From Armatimonadota bacterium (GTDB lineage: Bacteria > Armatimonadota > JAAZEB01), in contig JAAZEM010000188.1 of assembly GCA_012512265.1 (NCBI GenBank), forward strand, positions 1-64,000: a stretch of 64,000 bases of DNA. The letters run 5' to 3'. Within the stretch, counting starts at the first letter, position 1. Each line of letters opens with the position of its first letter. A program made the translations under genes and the position numbers. Shown piece by piece: positions 26,045-35,600 of the stretch. The notes under the pieces are model-generated. The model was not told where the DNA came from. It worked only from the letters and a program-made list of their open reading frames with translations, and searched no databases.

Positions 26045-26821
26045 ATGCGCATCGGGTGCTGCGCCTACTCGTACCGCGACGCGCTCACCAGCGGCTCCAT
26101 GACCCTGGAACAGTTCCTGGATGCCGCGGTCGCGATGAATCTCGACGGGGTGGAGCTGACCACCTACTACCTGAAGCAGGCCGACCGTGACTACCTCAAC
26201 CGCATCAAGCGCGAGTGCTTCCGCAGGGGGCTGCACATCTCCGGCACCGCCGTGGGCAGCAACTTCTGCCAGGCCGAGCCCGCGAAGCGCCGCGAGCATG
26301 TTCAGATGACGAAGCAGTGGATCGACTGCTCCGTGCTCCTGGGAGCGCCGTGCATCCGCGTCTTTGCCGGGCCCGTGCCGCCTGGGCATTCGGAGGAGGA
26401 CGCCGTCGCGTGGGCGGTGGAGTGTCTCCAGGAGTGCGCCGAGCATGGCGCCGCGCGCGGAGTGGTGGTGGCCCTGGAAAACCACGGAGGGATCACGGCG
26501 CGGGCGGAACAGGTGGTGCGCCTGGTGAAGCTGGTGGACCGCCCCTGGTTCGGGATCAACCTCGACTTCGGCAACTTCCGCGAAGACCCCTACCGCGAGT
26601 TTGAGATGGTGGCGCCCTACATGGTCTCGGCGCATGCCAAGACGCACTGGCGCGGCCCGAGCGGCGAGGAGCCGGTGGACTACCTTCGCGCGCTCCAAAT
26701 CGCGCGCGACGCGGGCTACCGCGGCTACGTCAACATCGAGTATGAAGGCCGGTCGGATCCGGCCACGGCGGTGCCCCGCTTTGCGGCAGAGCTGAAAGAG
26801 ATCGTGCGCCGCCTGGCTTGA
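26045..26821 (+). CDS. Sugar phosphate isomerase/epimerase (xylose-isomerase-like TIM barrel)
   Basis: A 258-residue single-domain TIM barrel of the AP-endonuclease-2/sugar isomerase superfamily. Metal-binding positions are readable: VVVALENHGG (Glu), GINLDFGNF (Asp), SAHAKTHW (His) and VNIEYEG (Glu). There is no signal peptide. AAGGAGA lies 7 nt upstream of the ATG. Such enzymes interconvert keto sugars, inosose or hydroxypyruvate and usually sit with Gfo/Idh/MocA oxidoreductases, several of which occur in this window. Exact substrate unknown. Confidence 0.88.
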   Translation: MRIGCCAYSYRDALTSGSMTLEQFLDAAVAMNLDGVELTTYYLKQADRDYLNRIKRECFRRGLHISGTAVGSNFCQAEPAKRREHVQMTKQWIDCSVLLGAPCIRVFAGPVPPGHSEEDAVAWAVECLQECAEHGAARGVVVALENHGGITARAEQVVRLVKLVDRPWFGINLDFGNFREDPYREFEMVAPYMVSAHAKTHWRGPSGEEPVDYLRALQIARDAGYRGYVNIEYEGRSDPATAVPRFAAELKEIVRRLA

Positions 26822-26897
26822 CTTTGCCGCTCTCCAGCTGCGCGTCATCGAAGATAGCGGTCGGATCACGCTGCCTGCGGGTAGGAGTTGCTTCCCC

Positions 26898-27920
26898 ATG
26901 TACCATCGTCTCGTCGCCATCGTCTGGCTGGTTCTCGCATGGTGCCTGCCGGTGACTGCCGCTGAACCCGGATCTAGCAAGCCGGAGCCGAACGCGGGCC
27001 GGATCGTGGTAGCCGTCGCCGGGTTCGTCGGCGACGACACGCGCCTCCGCAATGCGATCACCCAGACGTTCACCGTCTCGCTCGCCCAGTCGAAACGCCT
27101 CCGGCTGGTCGAGCGCGAGCGCCTGGCCAAGATTCTGGAGGAGCAGAAGCTGGAGAACAGCGGCCTGGTCGACCCGGAGCAAGCGGCGCGGATCGGGAAG
27201 CTCCTGGGAGCGAGCAAGCTGGTCGCTGGCGGCGTCACCCGCCTGGGGAGCCTTGTCTCGATTGATGCCCGGCTGATCGATGTTGAGACCGGCAAGGTGG
27301 AGGACGGCGGCGCCGAGCAGGTGTTCGGGCGAATACAGGGCGAGGGAGAGGAAGTCCACGCCCTCGCACGCCAGCTGGCGACGCGGTTCCATCGCGCGAT
27401 CACGGGCGAGTGGCTGCCGCACGCCTTGCTTTCCGACCGTGCTGGCCTCTCTCCCGGCGCTGAGATCGATCCCCTCGCTCTCCTGGAGCGCGGAGACGGC
27501 GGGATCCGCCTGGAGGTAAAGCTCGACCGCGACGAGGGGAGCACCTATCGCTGGGGCGAGACGATGCGGATCTCCTTCCGCGTCGATACCCCCTGCCATG
27601 TCTACCTCTTCAATGTGGACACCGCGCGCCAGGTGACGCAGCTCTATCCCAACGAGTGGCATCGCGACGAGAGGGTGGAGGCCAACCGCTGGTACCAGGT
27701 GCCCGGACCCGGTGAGGAGTGGGAGCTGGTGATCGAGGGTGAGATGGGGCTCGAGGAGATCATCGCGATCGCTTCGACCCGGCCGCTGGGCACCCCGGCG
27801 TCGATTGCGACGGTGAGCAAGAGCGCCGCGCAGTTCGCCGGTAAGACGGTGATGCCGAGGCTGCGCCAGGCCCCAGCTGCCTGGGCAGGCGCGCGGATCC
27901 GGTTCTTCACCACGAAGTGA
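26898..27920 (+). CDS. Secreted CsgG/FlgO-like protein with DUF4384-like domain
   Basis: This 340-residue exported protein has a signal peptide (LVAIVWLVLAWCLPVTA). Residues about 35-175 resemble the CsgG/FlgO nucleotide-free alpha/beta domain: VAVAGFVGDD, RLRLVERERLAKILEEQK and KLLGASKLVAGGVTRLG. The second half (about 205-340) resembles DUF4384, a beta-sandwich often attached to secreted enzymes (PCHVYLFNVD, VTQLYPNEW). The lipobox cysteine of true CsgG is not seen, so it is probably periplasmic rather than an outer-membrane pore. It is transcribed towards the convergent NurA-like gene, whose stop lies 13 bp beyond its own. Function inferred only by fold. Confidence 0.65.
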   Translation: MYHRLVAIVWLVLAWCLPVTAAEPGSSKPEPNAGRIVVAVAGFVGDDTRLRNAITQTFTVSLAQSKRLRLVERERLAKILEEQKLENSGLVDPEQAARIGKLLGASKLVAGGVTRLGSLVSIDARLIDVETGKVEDGGAEQVFGRIQGEGEEVHALARQLATRFHRAITGEWLPHALLSDRAGLSPGAEIDPLALLERGDGGIRLEVKLDRDEGSTYRWGETMRISFRVDTPCHVYLFNVDTARQVTQLYPNEWHRDERVEANRWYQVPGPGEEWELVIEGEMGLEEIIAIASTRPLGTPASIATVSKSAAQFAGKTVMPRLRQAPAAWAGARIRFFTTK

Positions 27921-27933
27921 GCCTCCGGGTGGT

Positions 27934-28968
27934 CTATTTCAGGTAGAGGTGGACCTGGCGGCGCTCGGGGAGCCTGCTTCGGAGGAACTGCTCGCAGGCG
28001 TGGATGGGGTAGAGCAAGTTATCCCAGCGCGGGTCCGGCGTGGAGAGGGGCGCACGCTCGGCGATGAGCCAGCGCGAGATTGTGTCGGCTTGCGCCAGGA
28101 TCTCCGGATCGGGTGGGATCTCCACGCGGAGGAGGCCATGATCCGTGTCGCTTCCGCGAGGGTCGCGAATCCGGACGTACCAGGAGTACCAGTGGCGCGC
28201 GGTCGCCGCTCCGGCATCCGCCCGGCTACCCCGGGGCAGCTGGAATGCCGTGGTCCGGTGCCACTTCGGGAGGGTCATCACGCGAAGCTGCTCCTCGCCA
28301 TCGAAGAACTGCGCCCCGAACGACTTGATCACCCCCACCATCCGCCCGCGCACGTCGAGCTCCGGAAGCAGCATCAAGGGGCCGTCGACCATCAGCCAGC
28401 CCTCTTCGCGGGCGGCAACCCACTGCCGGATCAGCTCCACCTCGATCTGCCGGCGCATCCGCTGCGACTTGCTGTGCGCCAGCGCGCGCAGGGCAACGGC
28501 TTCGCGCGGGGCGTTCTCGCTCTCATCCATCGTGTTCTCGACGGGCACGCCAAGGCTTTCGAGGAGGCTGTAATCCACGTACGCCTTAGGAACGAGCAGG
28601 TGCCGGCGGACGCCGCTCCAGCGCCAGACGCGGAGCGTTCGGGTTTCGGGGTCGCGCTGGAGGATGGCGGCGGCGCTGAGGTGGTGAACCAGGGGCACGT
28701 TGTCGACGTAGCAGATCAGGTGGCTATACTGCACGCCATCGAGGAAGAACCGGAAGCCCGAGGCGCTGCCGCCCTCGCCAGGGCGATAGCCGGTGTCGCG
28801 CGCTTCCAGAGCGCCGGTTTCAACCAGGTGGACGGCGCGGTCAAACGGCTCCGATTCCGTGTGGAGCGTCTCTTCCGGATCCGCCTGGCGGACGATGGTG
28901 CAGGTGCGCCCGGCGCGCTCCTGCCGCGCCAGGAACTCGCGAACGCCCGTGACCAGCGGATTGACCAA
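27934..28968 (-). CDS. Possible NurA-domain nuclease
   Basis: This 344-residue cytoplasmic protein has the spacing of a NurA-type nuclease: a first acidic DG (FRFFLDGVQYSH), a second in MVDGPLMLLPE, the segment MVGVIKSFG, then a C-terminal WYVRIRDPR...LLRVEIP and NLLYPIHACEQFLR. NurA works with the HerA translocase in DNA-end processing; no herA is in the window. The call rests on motif pattern only. The frame is open to 29028, but TTG 28968 has GGAAGGGAGG 4 nt upstream and is preferred. It is convergent with the CsgG-like gene and divergent from the GH42-like gene. Confidence 0.45.
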   Translation of the reverse strand: MVNPLVTGVREFLARQERAGRTCTIVRQADPEETLHTESEPFDRAVHLVETGALEARDTGYRPGEGGSASGFRFFLDGVQYSHLICYVDNVPLVHHLSAAAILQRDPETRTLRVWRWSGVRRHLLVPKAYVDYSLLESLGVPVENTMDESENAPREAVALRALAHSKSQRMRRQIEVELIRQWVAAREEGWLMVDGPLMLLPELDVRGRMVGVIKSFGAQFFDGEEQLRVMTLPKWHRTTAFQLPRGSRADAGAATARHWYSWYVRIRDPRGSDTDHGLLRVEIPPDPEILAQADTISRWLIAERAPLSTPDPRWDNLLYPIHACEQFLRSRLPERRQVHLYLK

Positions 28969-29172
28969 CGCGCGCCTCCCTTCCAATCCCCTGGCGCCAG
29001 TATAGCAGGAAGCCAGGCACAGGGTCAAGGAGTTGCACGCAGTGCCAGGAAGCCCGCCGCCGGGCTGCGAACAGGTAGGGTGAGGTCAGGGGCCGGCGGG
29101 GGATGCCTGCCGGCCGGGCGCGGGCGAGAGTGGGACCGCGCGTTGGGAAGCGACGATCAGGCAGGAGAGACC

Positions 29173-32100
29173 ATGCACCACCTTTGTGATCACACTCGTT
29201 GGGCGTGCCGGATGGCACTGGCGTTCTTCTTCCTCCTCTGCCTGGCCGGCCTGGGGCCGGGCCGGGCGGCGCCGGAGATGGCGGATCCGGAGGTTGTGGC
29301 CGAGTGGCGGTTCGATCGGCCAGAGGTCCTGGACGGCCTGCGCGCGGTGAACTGGGAGCGGCTGGAGATTCGTGACGGCGCCCTCCAGGGAAGCACCCGT
29401 TACGACTCGCAGCTCGTGCCCCCGCCGGTGAGGATCGACGCCTCGCGGGCGCGCGCCATCGGCCTCCGCATCCGGTCCGACACCTCCGGGAGCGGCGAGC
29501 TCTTCTTCCGTCGAGAGAACGAGGCCTTCAGCGACGCGCGCCAGATCAAGTGGAGCATCACCGGCGATGGCGAGTGGCATGAGCTCTATATCCCGATTGA
29601 GCACCCGGAGTGGCGCGGGAAGATCGTGGGCCTCCGGTTCGACCCGATCAACCCCGCGGCGCGCCTCTCGATCGCCTGGTTGCGCCTGCTGACCGGAATC
29701 CCGAGCAACCGCGTGCCAAACGGTGGCTTCGAGGAGGGGCTCACCGGTTGGGCGCTTCAGGGCAAGGGTGAGGTGATCACCCCCGGGTCGCCCGGGCAGA
29801 GCGCACTGCGCCTGGCGCCTGGGAGCCAGGCCGTGGCGTCTTCCCTCGACTTCTCCTTCCTCGGCACCTACCGCCTGCGCCTGCGCGCTCGCGGCGGCGC
29901 GGGTACTGCCCGCCTCGAGTTCCGCGACCTGGATGGGCAGCCGACGGGCACGCCGGTGACGCTCGCCGTGCCCACCGCCAAGGAGTGGTCGGCGCGTTCA
30001 ATGGAGTTTGACGTGCCGATGATGGCCGCGGAGGCGACGCTGACGCTTTCGGCGGGGCAGGGTGCGGCGGTGGAGTGGGATGGCGTGGCGGTCGACGAGA
30101 TTGCCCGCTTCCCGGTGAACATCGGGCCCGAGCCACAGCTTCCCTGGGAATCGAGCTGGATCTGGCACCCGCAAAGCAGCGACAACGTGACCGCCGGATT
30201 CCGCAAGGCGTTCGACCTCCCCGCCGGAAAGGTGGAGCACGCGCTCCTCCTCGTCACCGCGGACGACACCTTCACGCTCTTCCTCAACGGCGAGAAGGTG
30301 GGCGAAGATGGCGAGCAGGATGGCTGGCGCACCCCGGAGCTGATCGATATCGCCCGGCATTTGCGCCCCGGGCGCAACGTCCTCGCTGTCCTGGTGCGCG
30401 AGTTCGCGTCCGCCGAGGGCCTGATCCTCCAGGGCGATCTCCGCGTGAATGGCCAGCGGATCCCCCTCAAGACCGACGCCTCCTGGAAGGTGGCGCTCTC
30501 GCCGGCGGATGGGTGGGAAGCCCCCGGGTTTGACGACTCCGGGTGGGCGGCGGCGCGCGAGGTGGGCCGGCCCCCCGTGGCGCCCTGGGGTGCCCTGTCA
30601 ATGCCGGAGCTCGGCCCGCTGGCGCCGTGCTCGGTCGTCCGGCGCGACGTGCCCAACACCGTGCGCGCGGGCGGGCGGCTCCGCGTCGCCGCCACCTTCC
30701 GCACAAAGGCAGGTGGCCCGGTGGTCGCCGAGCTCCTGGGAGACGCGGTGAGCTTGCCGCTGGAGCCCGCGGGCGGGTGGCCGGTGAAGCGACAGGGCGA
30801 TCTCCTTACGATCGGTCCGGCCGAGGTGACGCTTCCTGCCTTCCTCCCGGGCGGCAAGTACCGCCTGCGTCTGGGCCCCGCCGGAAGTGAGGTCGTGGGC
30901 CGCTCGCGCGAGCAGTGCGAGACCGCGGAGATCACCGTGTTGCCGCGAAAGCCCGGCCCGCTCGCGCGCGCCGAGGTGCGCCCCCATCGCGGTACGCCCA
31001 CGCTCTTCATCAATGGCCGGCCAGATACCGGGATGAACTACATCCACAACCGCGACGTGCCCTTCCATGTGAAGAACATCGGGGGCGCCGGCGTGCAGCT
31101 CTTCGTCGTCTTCACGGGGAACATCGGCTGGGTGGGACCGGACCAGTACGACTACTCTGCCGCCGACCGGATGATCCTCTCCGTGCTTCTCAACTACCCG
31201 GATGCCTACATCATCCCCACCTTTGATCTTTCGGGCAAGGCATTTCCCTTCTGGCGGCAGCTCGTGCCGAAAGAGGAGTGGACGGTGACCGCCGACGGCC
31301 AGCACAACGTCGGCGACTACCACGGGGCGCGCAACGAGTTCCCCTCGCTGGCCTCGCCCACCTGGGCCCGGCTCTCACAGGAGGCGTTGCGCCGGTTCGC
31401 GCGCCATCTCTACTCCTCGCCTTTCGCGGACCGCATCGTGGGCTATTGGCCGTGCGATGGCATCAGCTGGGAGTGGTTCCCCTGGGGCGCGCAGAGCCGC
31501 GAGATGGTCGATTACTCGCCGGCCTACCGGCGCGCGTTCCAGGAATGGCTTCGCCGCCAGTATCCCGACCTCGCCGCGCTCAACCGCGCCTGGCACACGC
31601 GGCTTGCCTCTTTTGAGGAGGTCACGGTGCCAACGAAGGAAGAGCGCCTCGCCACCGACCGGCTGGCGTTTAGAGACCCGGCCGGGCCGATGCGCCGCGT
31701 GATCGACTTCTACCGCTTCCATCACGAGCAGGTGGCCGAGCGGATTGAGGCCTACGCGCGCGTGCTTAAGGAGGAGAGCGGTAGCCGGCACATCGTCGGC
31801 ACCTACTACGGCTATGTCTTCCACCTGCCCGAGTCGCCCTACTTCGGGGCGCACTCCGGGCACTTCGCGCTAAACCGCTACCTGGCGTCGCCCTACCTCG
31901 ACTTCGGCTGCTCGCCGACGCCGTATGGGAATGTGCGCGCCGTGGGCGCTCCCAGCGCGTTCATGACCGCGGCCGAATCGTTCCGGCTGGCCGGCAAGCT
32001 CTGGATCCAACAGGCGGATATCCGCACGCACTGGACGACCCAGCCGCATAGCCCAGCGAAAAACATCCGCGAGTCCGCCGAGATCCTGCGCCGCGAGTTC

Positions 32101-33078
32101 GTCCTCTCCTTCGTGAAGGGCCACCTGGTGCAGTGGTACGACTTCAGCAACGGGTGGACGAGTGGCGATCCGCGGCTCTGCCGCGTGGTCCAGCAGCTCC
32201 AGGAGATCGCCCGGGCGAACCTGGACGTGGACCGCGGCTCGCCGGCGGACACGCTCGCCGTGGTCCTGGATGAGACGCACATCTACCACCAGCGGCCCGA
32301 CCACCCGCTCATGGGTGGCCCGCTCACGGAGCTCCGATATGCCCTGGGGCAGAGCGGGGTGCCCTACGATACAATCATGGCGTCCGACCTGACGCGCAAG
32401 GACGCGCGCCGCTACCGCGCCTACCTCTTCGCCAACTGCTACCGGCTGACGGAGGAGCAGCGCCAGGCCGTGGAAGCGCTCAAGTCCGAGGGCCGCGTGC
32501 TCGCCTTTGTGTATGCCCCAGGCATCCTGAGTGAGAACGGTTATCACCCGGAGCGCGTCTCGCAGGTGGTCGGCCAGGAAGTGGCGTTCGACGAGAAGGA
32601 AGGCCCGATCCGCCTCGCCTTCATGGATGAGGCGCACCCGCTGGCTGACGGCCTGAGCGAAAAGCAGGAGTTTGGCCCGCACGCGAACCTGAAGTTTGGC
32701 CCTCTCCCCCGGGTAACCGACCCGAAGGCGCAAGTGATCGGGCGCTTCGTGCCGGACGGCCCGCCGGCGGCGAGCGTGCGCCAGCACGAGGGCTGGATGA
32801 GCGTCTACCTCGCCGCGCCCGTCGCCTCGCCTGTCTCCCTGCGCAACCTCGCGCGCCTGGCCGGGCTTCACGTCTATCTCGATACGAACGATGCCGTCTA
32901 TGCCTCTGGCTCGCTCGTCGGGGTGCACACCCAATCCGCGGGAGAGAAGACGATCCGCCTTCCGGTGAAGGCGACGGTGACGGATCTCTTCACGGGGAAG
33001 GTGATCGCGAAGGGGGTGGACCACTTCACGGTGACGCTTCCCGCGCGCGCTACCGCCCTTTGGCGGATTGAGCACTAG
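29173..33078 (+). CDS. Large secreted GH42-like glycoside hydrolase with carbohydrate-binding modules
   Basis: A 1301-residue exported protein. A signal peptide (MALAFFFLLCLAGLG) is followed by a first beta-sandwich (about 35-180) and a second CBM-like module (NRVPNGGFEEGLTGWALQ, about 180-300). A rhamnosidase-N-like or lectin-like domain comes next (ESSWIWHPQSS, DDTFTLFLNGEKVGED). A TIM barrel of GH42/GH5 type covers about 600-950 (DTGMNYIHNRD, GYWPCDGISWEWFPWG), then a GATase-like beta-galactosidase trimerisation domain (LAVVLDETHIYHQRPDHP). The catalytic Glu pair cannot be fixed by eye; Glu in WEWF is a candidate. ATG 29173 follows AGGAGAG. The 408 open codons upstream in frame are the complement of the NurA-like gene and are not coding. 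Confidence 0.75.
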   Translation: MHHLCDHTRWACRMALAFFFLLCLAGLGPGRAAPEMADPEVVAEWRFDRPEVLDGLRAVNWERLEIRDGALQGSTRYDSQLVPPPVRIDASRARAIGLRIRSDTSGSGELFFRRENEAFSDARQIKWSITGDGEWHELYIPIEHPEWRGKIVGLRFDPINPAARLSIAWLRLLTGIPSNRVPNGGFEEGLTGWALQGKGEVITPGSPGQSALRLAPGSQAVASSLDFSFLGTYRLRLRARGGAGTARLEFRDLDGQPTGTPVTLAVPTAKEWSARSMEFDVPMMAAEATLTLSAGQGAAVEWDGVAVDEIARFPVNIGPEPQLPWESSWIWHPQSSDNVTAGFRKAFDLPAGKVEHALLLVTADDTFTLFLNGEKVGEDGEQDGWRTPELIDIARHLRPGRNVLAVLVREFASAEGLILQGDLRVNGQRIPLKTDASWKVALSPADGWEAPGFDDSGWAAAREVGRPPVAPWGALSMPELGPLAPCSVVRRDVPNTVRAGGRLRVAATFRTKAGGPVVAELLGDAVSLPLEPAGGWPVKRQGDLLTIGPAEVTLPAFLPGGKYRLRLGPAGSEVVGRSREQCETAEITVLPRKPGPLARAEVRPHRGTPTLFINGRPDTGMNYIHNRDVPFHVKNIGGAGVQLFVVFTGNIGWVGPDQYDYSAADRMILSVLLNYPDAYIIPTFDLSGKAFPFWRQLVPKEEWTVTADGQHNVGDYHGARNEFPSLASPTWARLSQEALRRFARHLYSSPFADRIVGYWPCDGISWEWFPWGAQSREMVDYSPAYRRAFQEWLRRQYPDLAALNRAWHTRLASFEEVTVPTKEERLATDRLAFRDPAGPMRRVIDFYRFHHEQVAERIEAYARVLKEESGSRHIVGTYYGYVFHLPESPYFGAHSGHFALNRYLASPYLDFGCSPTPYGNVRAVGAPSAFMTAAESFRLAGKLWIQQADIRTHWTTQPHSPAKNIRESAEILRREFVLSFVKGHLVQWYDFSNGWTSGDPRLCRVVQQLQEIARANLDVDRGSPADTLAVVLDETHIYHQRPDHPLMGGPLTELRYALGQSGVPYDTIMASDLTRKDARRYRAYLFANCYRLTEEQRQAVEALKSEGRVLAFVYAPGILSENGYHPERVSQVVGQEVAFDEKEGPIRLAFMDEAHPLADGLSEKQEFGPHANLKFGPLPRVTDPKAQVIGRFVPDGPPAASVRQHEGWMSVYLAAPVASPVSLRNLARLAGLHVYLDTNDAVYASGSLVGVHTQSAGEKTIRLPVKATVTDLFTGKVIAKGVDHFTVTLPARATALWRIEH

Positions 33079-33149
33079 CCCTGGGCCTGCTTGGGCATCA
33101 GGCGGTGTCGGCTGGGAATCGGGTCACGGCTCTTGCCCGTGGATAGGTA

Positions 33150-33186
33150 ACAAAGCGTCGCGCGGATCCTTGCGTCCGCGCGACGC
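33150..33186 (-). terminator. Intrinsic terminator of the DUF5602-like gene
   Basis: GCGTCGCGCGGA (33155-33166) and TCCGCGCGACGC (33175-33186) form a perfect 12-bp stem with an 8-nt loop. On the minus strand it is followed at once by TTTGTTACC. It sits 56 bp past the stop of the minus-strand gene and may also act on the convergent GH42-like gene. Confidence 0.65.
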
Positions 33187-33241
33187 CTGCCGGCATCCCC
33201 AGGCGAGGACGTTCACGTTCGCGTGCTGTCTGCCGGGCCGG

Positions 33242-34057
33242 TCATCGGCCTCCCCGGGAAGCGGTTGGCGGGCCGTCGCGGAGAACCAGACCTTCCAGGG
33301 ATACGCGGATGGCACCCCCGTTGGCGCTCGTGACGTGCCGAATCTGGTAGCGTGTTGGGTAATAGCCACGCGCGGGATAGCTCTTTGGCTGCGGTATCGC
33401 TGCCGTAACGCATGGCCTTGTCTGCAGGAAGGACAGCGCGACCATCGGCTCGACGAAAACCATTCGTCCGTCATAGAAGCCGTAGATGAGCGTGTGCGTA
33501 AAGGGCTTCCCGTGGAACTCGGGCGATTGCGGGTTCACCCAGTGGGCGCCCATCGCGGGCTCGTCGCCACCAGGAGCGTACATATAGCCCGCCGGGATGG
33601 CGTCGGCGGGGGGCGCTCGCCGCACGCGCGCCACATCGTCTCCTTTCGCCGTGATACGGGCGCGCTCTGCCGGGCTCATGAAGTAGAAATGGAAATCGAA
33701 GTGGGGCACGTCGTAGATCTGTGGCGGAATATGCCCGTGCGGATTCCAATCCAGCGCCGTATGGTTGAACGGCGGCACGGCAACCCCGGCGGGCAGAGAC
33801 AACACATACTCCTCTTTGTGTGACGGTAGCCCCGAGAGCGCCTGATCGGTGATCTCTACGCCCAGTGCTAACGGCCTGCCTCGGGCGTCCAGGGTGACCC
33901 GGGAGCGTGCCCGGCCCTGACCGACCCGCCGTGCCTCCCCCAAGCGCGTGCGTGCTGCGTTGCCGGCCGACACCGTATCCACCGGCAGCCTCAGAAGCAG
34001 CGCGGCGCAGAGCCCCAGAAGACCCGCACACAGGGTGTGTTTCATCAGACGCGGCAT
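33242..34057 (-). CDS. Exported DUF5602 (TTHB210-like) protein
   Basis: A 271-residue secreted protein with a signal peptide (LCAGLLGLCAALLLRLPV). The centre holds FNHTALDWNPHGHIPPQIYD followed by VPHFDFHFYFMS, a His/Asp-rich signature I recall from the TTHB210-like family (DUF5602). Several conserved His may bind metal. The ATG at 34057 follows GGGAGAG by about 5 nt; a second in-frame ATG at 34045 is possible. A terminator follows. Biochemical function is not known for this family as far as I can tell. Confidence 0.6.
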   Translation of the reverse strand: MPRLMKHTLCAGLLGLCAALLLRLPVDTVSAGNAARTRLGEARRVGQGRARSRVTLDARGRPLALGVEITDQALSGLPSHKEEYVLSLPAGVAVPPFNHTALDWNPHGHIPPQIYDVPHFDFHFYFMSPAERARITAKGDDVARVRRAPPADAIPAGYMYAPGGDEPAMGAHWVNPQSPEFHGKPFTHTLIYGFYDGRMVFVEPMVALSFLQTRPCVTAAIPQPKSYPARGYYPTRYQIRHVTSANGGAIRVSLEGLVLRDGPPTASRGGR

Positions 34058-34331
34058 CTCACTCTCCCATCGCTCCTGACCCTTCCCTGTGGCCGCGCGC
34101 GCGAAACGCCGCTGCCAGGCCTTTCCACACGCGAGCTGGTAACGCCCAGGGTCTCAAGGCGCGGCGTGCCAAGGCGCGATAGCCGTTATCTCCTCGGCGG
34201 GAGTGCCTTGCGCGAGCGCATGATCGCCCTAGGATGGGGCATGCGAAACACGAGGGGGGGGCAGGAGACGGGCGTCTTTCTCTCACCGCTGGGGCATGTG
34301 GGCTTCCGACGCCACGAATACTGTGCGGGAA
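34058..34331. other. Intergenic stretch without a gene
   Basis: About 270 bp, rich in G+C, between the DUF5602-like gene and the hairpin after the aminotransferase gene. It holds short inverted fragments (for example GGCGCGGCGTGCC) and a run of eight G near 34253. I see no gene, repeat or convincing promoter apart from the ribosome binding site of the DUF5602-like gene at its start. Confidence 0.5.
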
Positions 34332-34365
34332 GGGGAGCGTTAGAAGCCCGCTTCCAACGCTCCCC
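34332..34365 (-). terminator. Long hairpin after the aminotransferase gene
   Basis: GGGGAGCGTT (34332-34341) pairs with AACGCTCCCC (34356-34365), and GAAGC/GCTTC extends the stem inside, so the whole 34 bp is almost one palindrome. It lies 12 bp beyond the minus-strand stop at 34377. On that strand it is followed by TTCCCGC, so it lacks a real T run. Confidence 0.55.
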
Positions 34366-34376
34366 GAGGTGTCGAC

Positions 34377-35600
34377 TCAGTCGCGGAGCTTCAGCACCGC
34401 CTCCCAGATGGCGGCGGCGATGTACTCGTTATCCTCGTCCGGCATGTAGGGGTGGATCGGCGGGCAGAAGATGCGGGCGCCGACCTCATCCGAAATTGGG
34501 AGGTTCTGGCCGGGGGCATGCTCGGCGATGTAGGGGACCGTGTTGTGCACCGGCGGATTGGCCACCACGCACTCCACCTTGTACTGCTCCTTCAGGATCG
34601 TCATCAGTTGATCCCGCTTCTCGCCGGCCCACTCCTTGGGCACGAGGATCGTGTAGAGGTAGAAGCTGCTCTCATACCCCTCCGGCTCGTAGGGGAGCTG
34701 CAGGCCGGGGCATCCCTCCAGCATCGCCGTGCGCGCGCGCGCGAGGCGCTGGCGCCGCGCGACCAGATCATCCAGGCGCTTGATCTGCACGAGGCCTACC
34801 GCCGCCTGAATCTTGGTCATCTTGTAGTTGCTGCCCCAACCGATGCCGCGCAGCTTCGGGTCGTACGAGTGCGCCGGGTTGCCAAACTGGCGAATGCCCT
34901 GCAGGCGGGTGGCCAGGTCGCGGTCATCGGTGGTGATCGCGCCGCCTTCGCCCAGGGTGGTGATCATCTTCTGGGTATGGAAGCTGAAGATGTTCATCCA
35001 GCCCTTCTTGCCCACCTTCGTGCCCTTGTAGGTCGCGCCGAGGGTGCGCGCGGCATCGCCGATCACCGGGATGGGGCCGTACTTCGGATGCGGGTGGCGC
35101 CGGCCGATCTCCTCCAACGCGTCCATATCGGCGGAGAGGCCGTTCATATGGGTGGGGACGATGGCGCGCGTGCGCGGCGTGACCTTCCGCTCCACGTCGT
35201 TGGGATCCAGGTTCAGCGTCTTCGGGTCGATCTCGGCGAAGATCGGCGTGGCGCGCTGGCCAAGCACCGCCAGCGGCGAGGCGCGGAAGTTGATCGAGGG
35301 CACGATCACCTCATCGCCCGGCTCCAGGTCCAGGCACATCATCGCCATATCGAGCCCGCCTCCGGCGCCGTTGATCGAGACGCAGAACTCGGTGCCTACC
35401 CACTGGGCGAAGGCCCGCTCGAACTCCCAGATCTCCTCGCAGATGAAGCCAAAGCCTACACGGGGGTCCATCGAGGCGCGGACGGTCTTTACAATCGCCT
35501 CGACCTCTTCCTCACCGTAGTAGCTGCCGAGGATCGGCTCCGGAGGCCACTCCAGCGAGATGCCCCTCTTCAGGGCGTCCTTGCGCTGCTTCTCGTTCAT
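34377..35600 (-). CDS. DegT/DnrJ/EryC1/StrS-type aminotransferase
   Basis: A 407-residue PLP-dependent sugar aminotransferase or dehydratase of the fold-type I DegT family. The PLP lysine lies in FSFHTQKMITTLGEGGAITT, VIGDAARTLGA holds the ring-stacking region, and VIVPSINFRASPLAVL is typical of the family. Such enzymes make amino sugars for polysaccharides or antibiotics. ATG 35600 follows AGGAGAGAGGG by about 3 nt; the 27 residues upstream in frame look non-coding. It is cytoplasmic and faces the uroD-like gene on the same strand about 286 bp away. Substrate unknown. Confidence 0.88.
   Translation of the reverse strand: MNEKQRKDALKRGISLEWPPEPILGSYYGEEEVEAIVKTVRASMDPRVGFGFICEEIWEFERAFAQWVGTEFCVSINGAGGGLDMAMMCLDLEPGDEVIVPSINFRASPLAVLGQRATPIFAEIDPKTLNLDPNDVERKVTPRTRAIVPTHMNGLSADMDALEEIGRRHPHPKYGPIPVIGDAARTLGATYKGTKVGKKGWMNIFSFHTQKMITTLGEGGAITTDDRDLATRLQGIRQFGNPAHSYDPKLRGIGWGSNYKMTKIQAAVGLVQIKRLDDLVARRQRLARARTAMLEGCPGLQLPYEPEGYESSFYLYTILVPKEWAGEKRDQLMTILKEQYKVECVVANPPVHNTVPYIAEHAPGQNLPISDEVGARIFCPPIHPYMPDEDNEYIAAAIWEAVLKLRD

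Noticed and set aside
27949..29172. 408 open codons upstream of and in frame with the GH42-like gene
   Set aside because: They are the complement of the NurA-like gene; a signal peptide and AGGAGAG place the real start at 29173.
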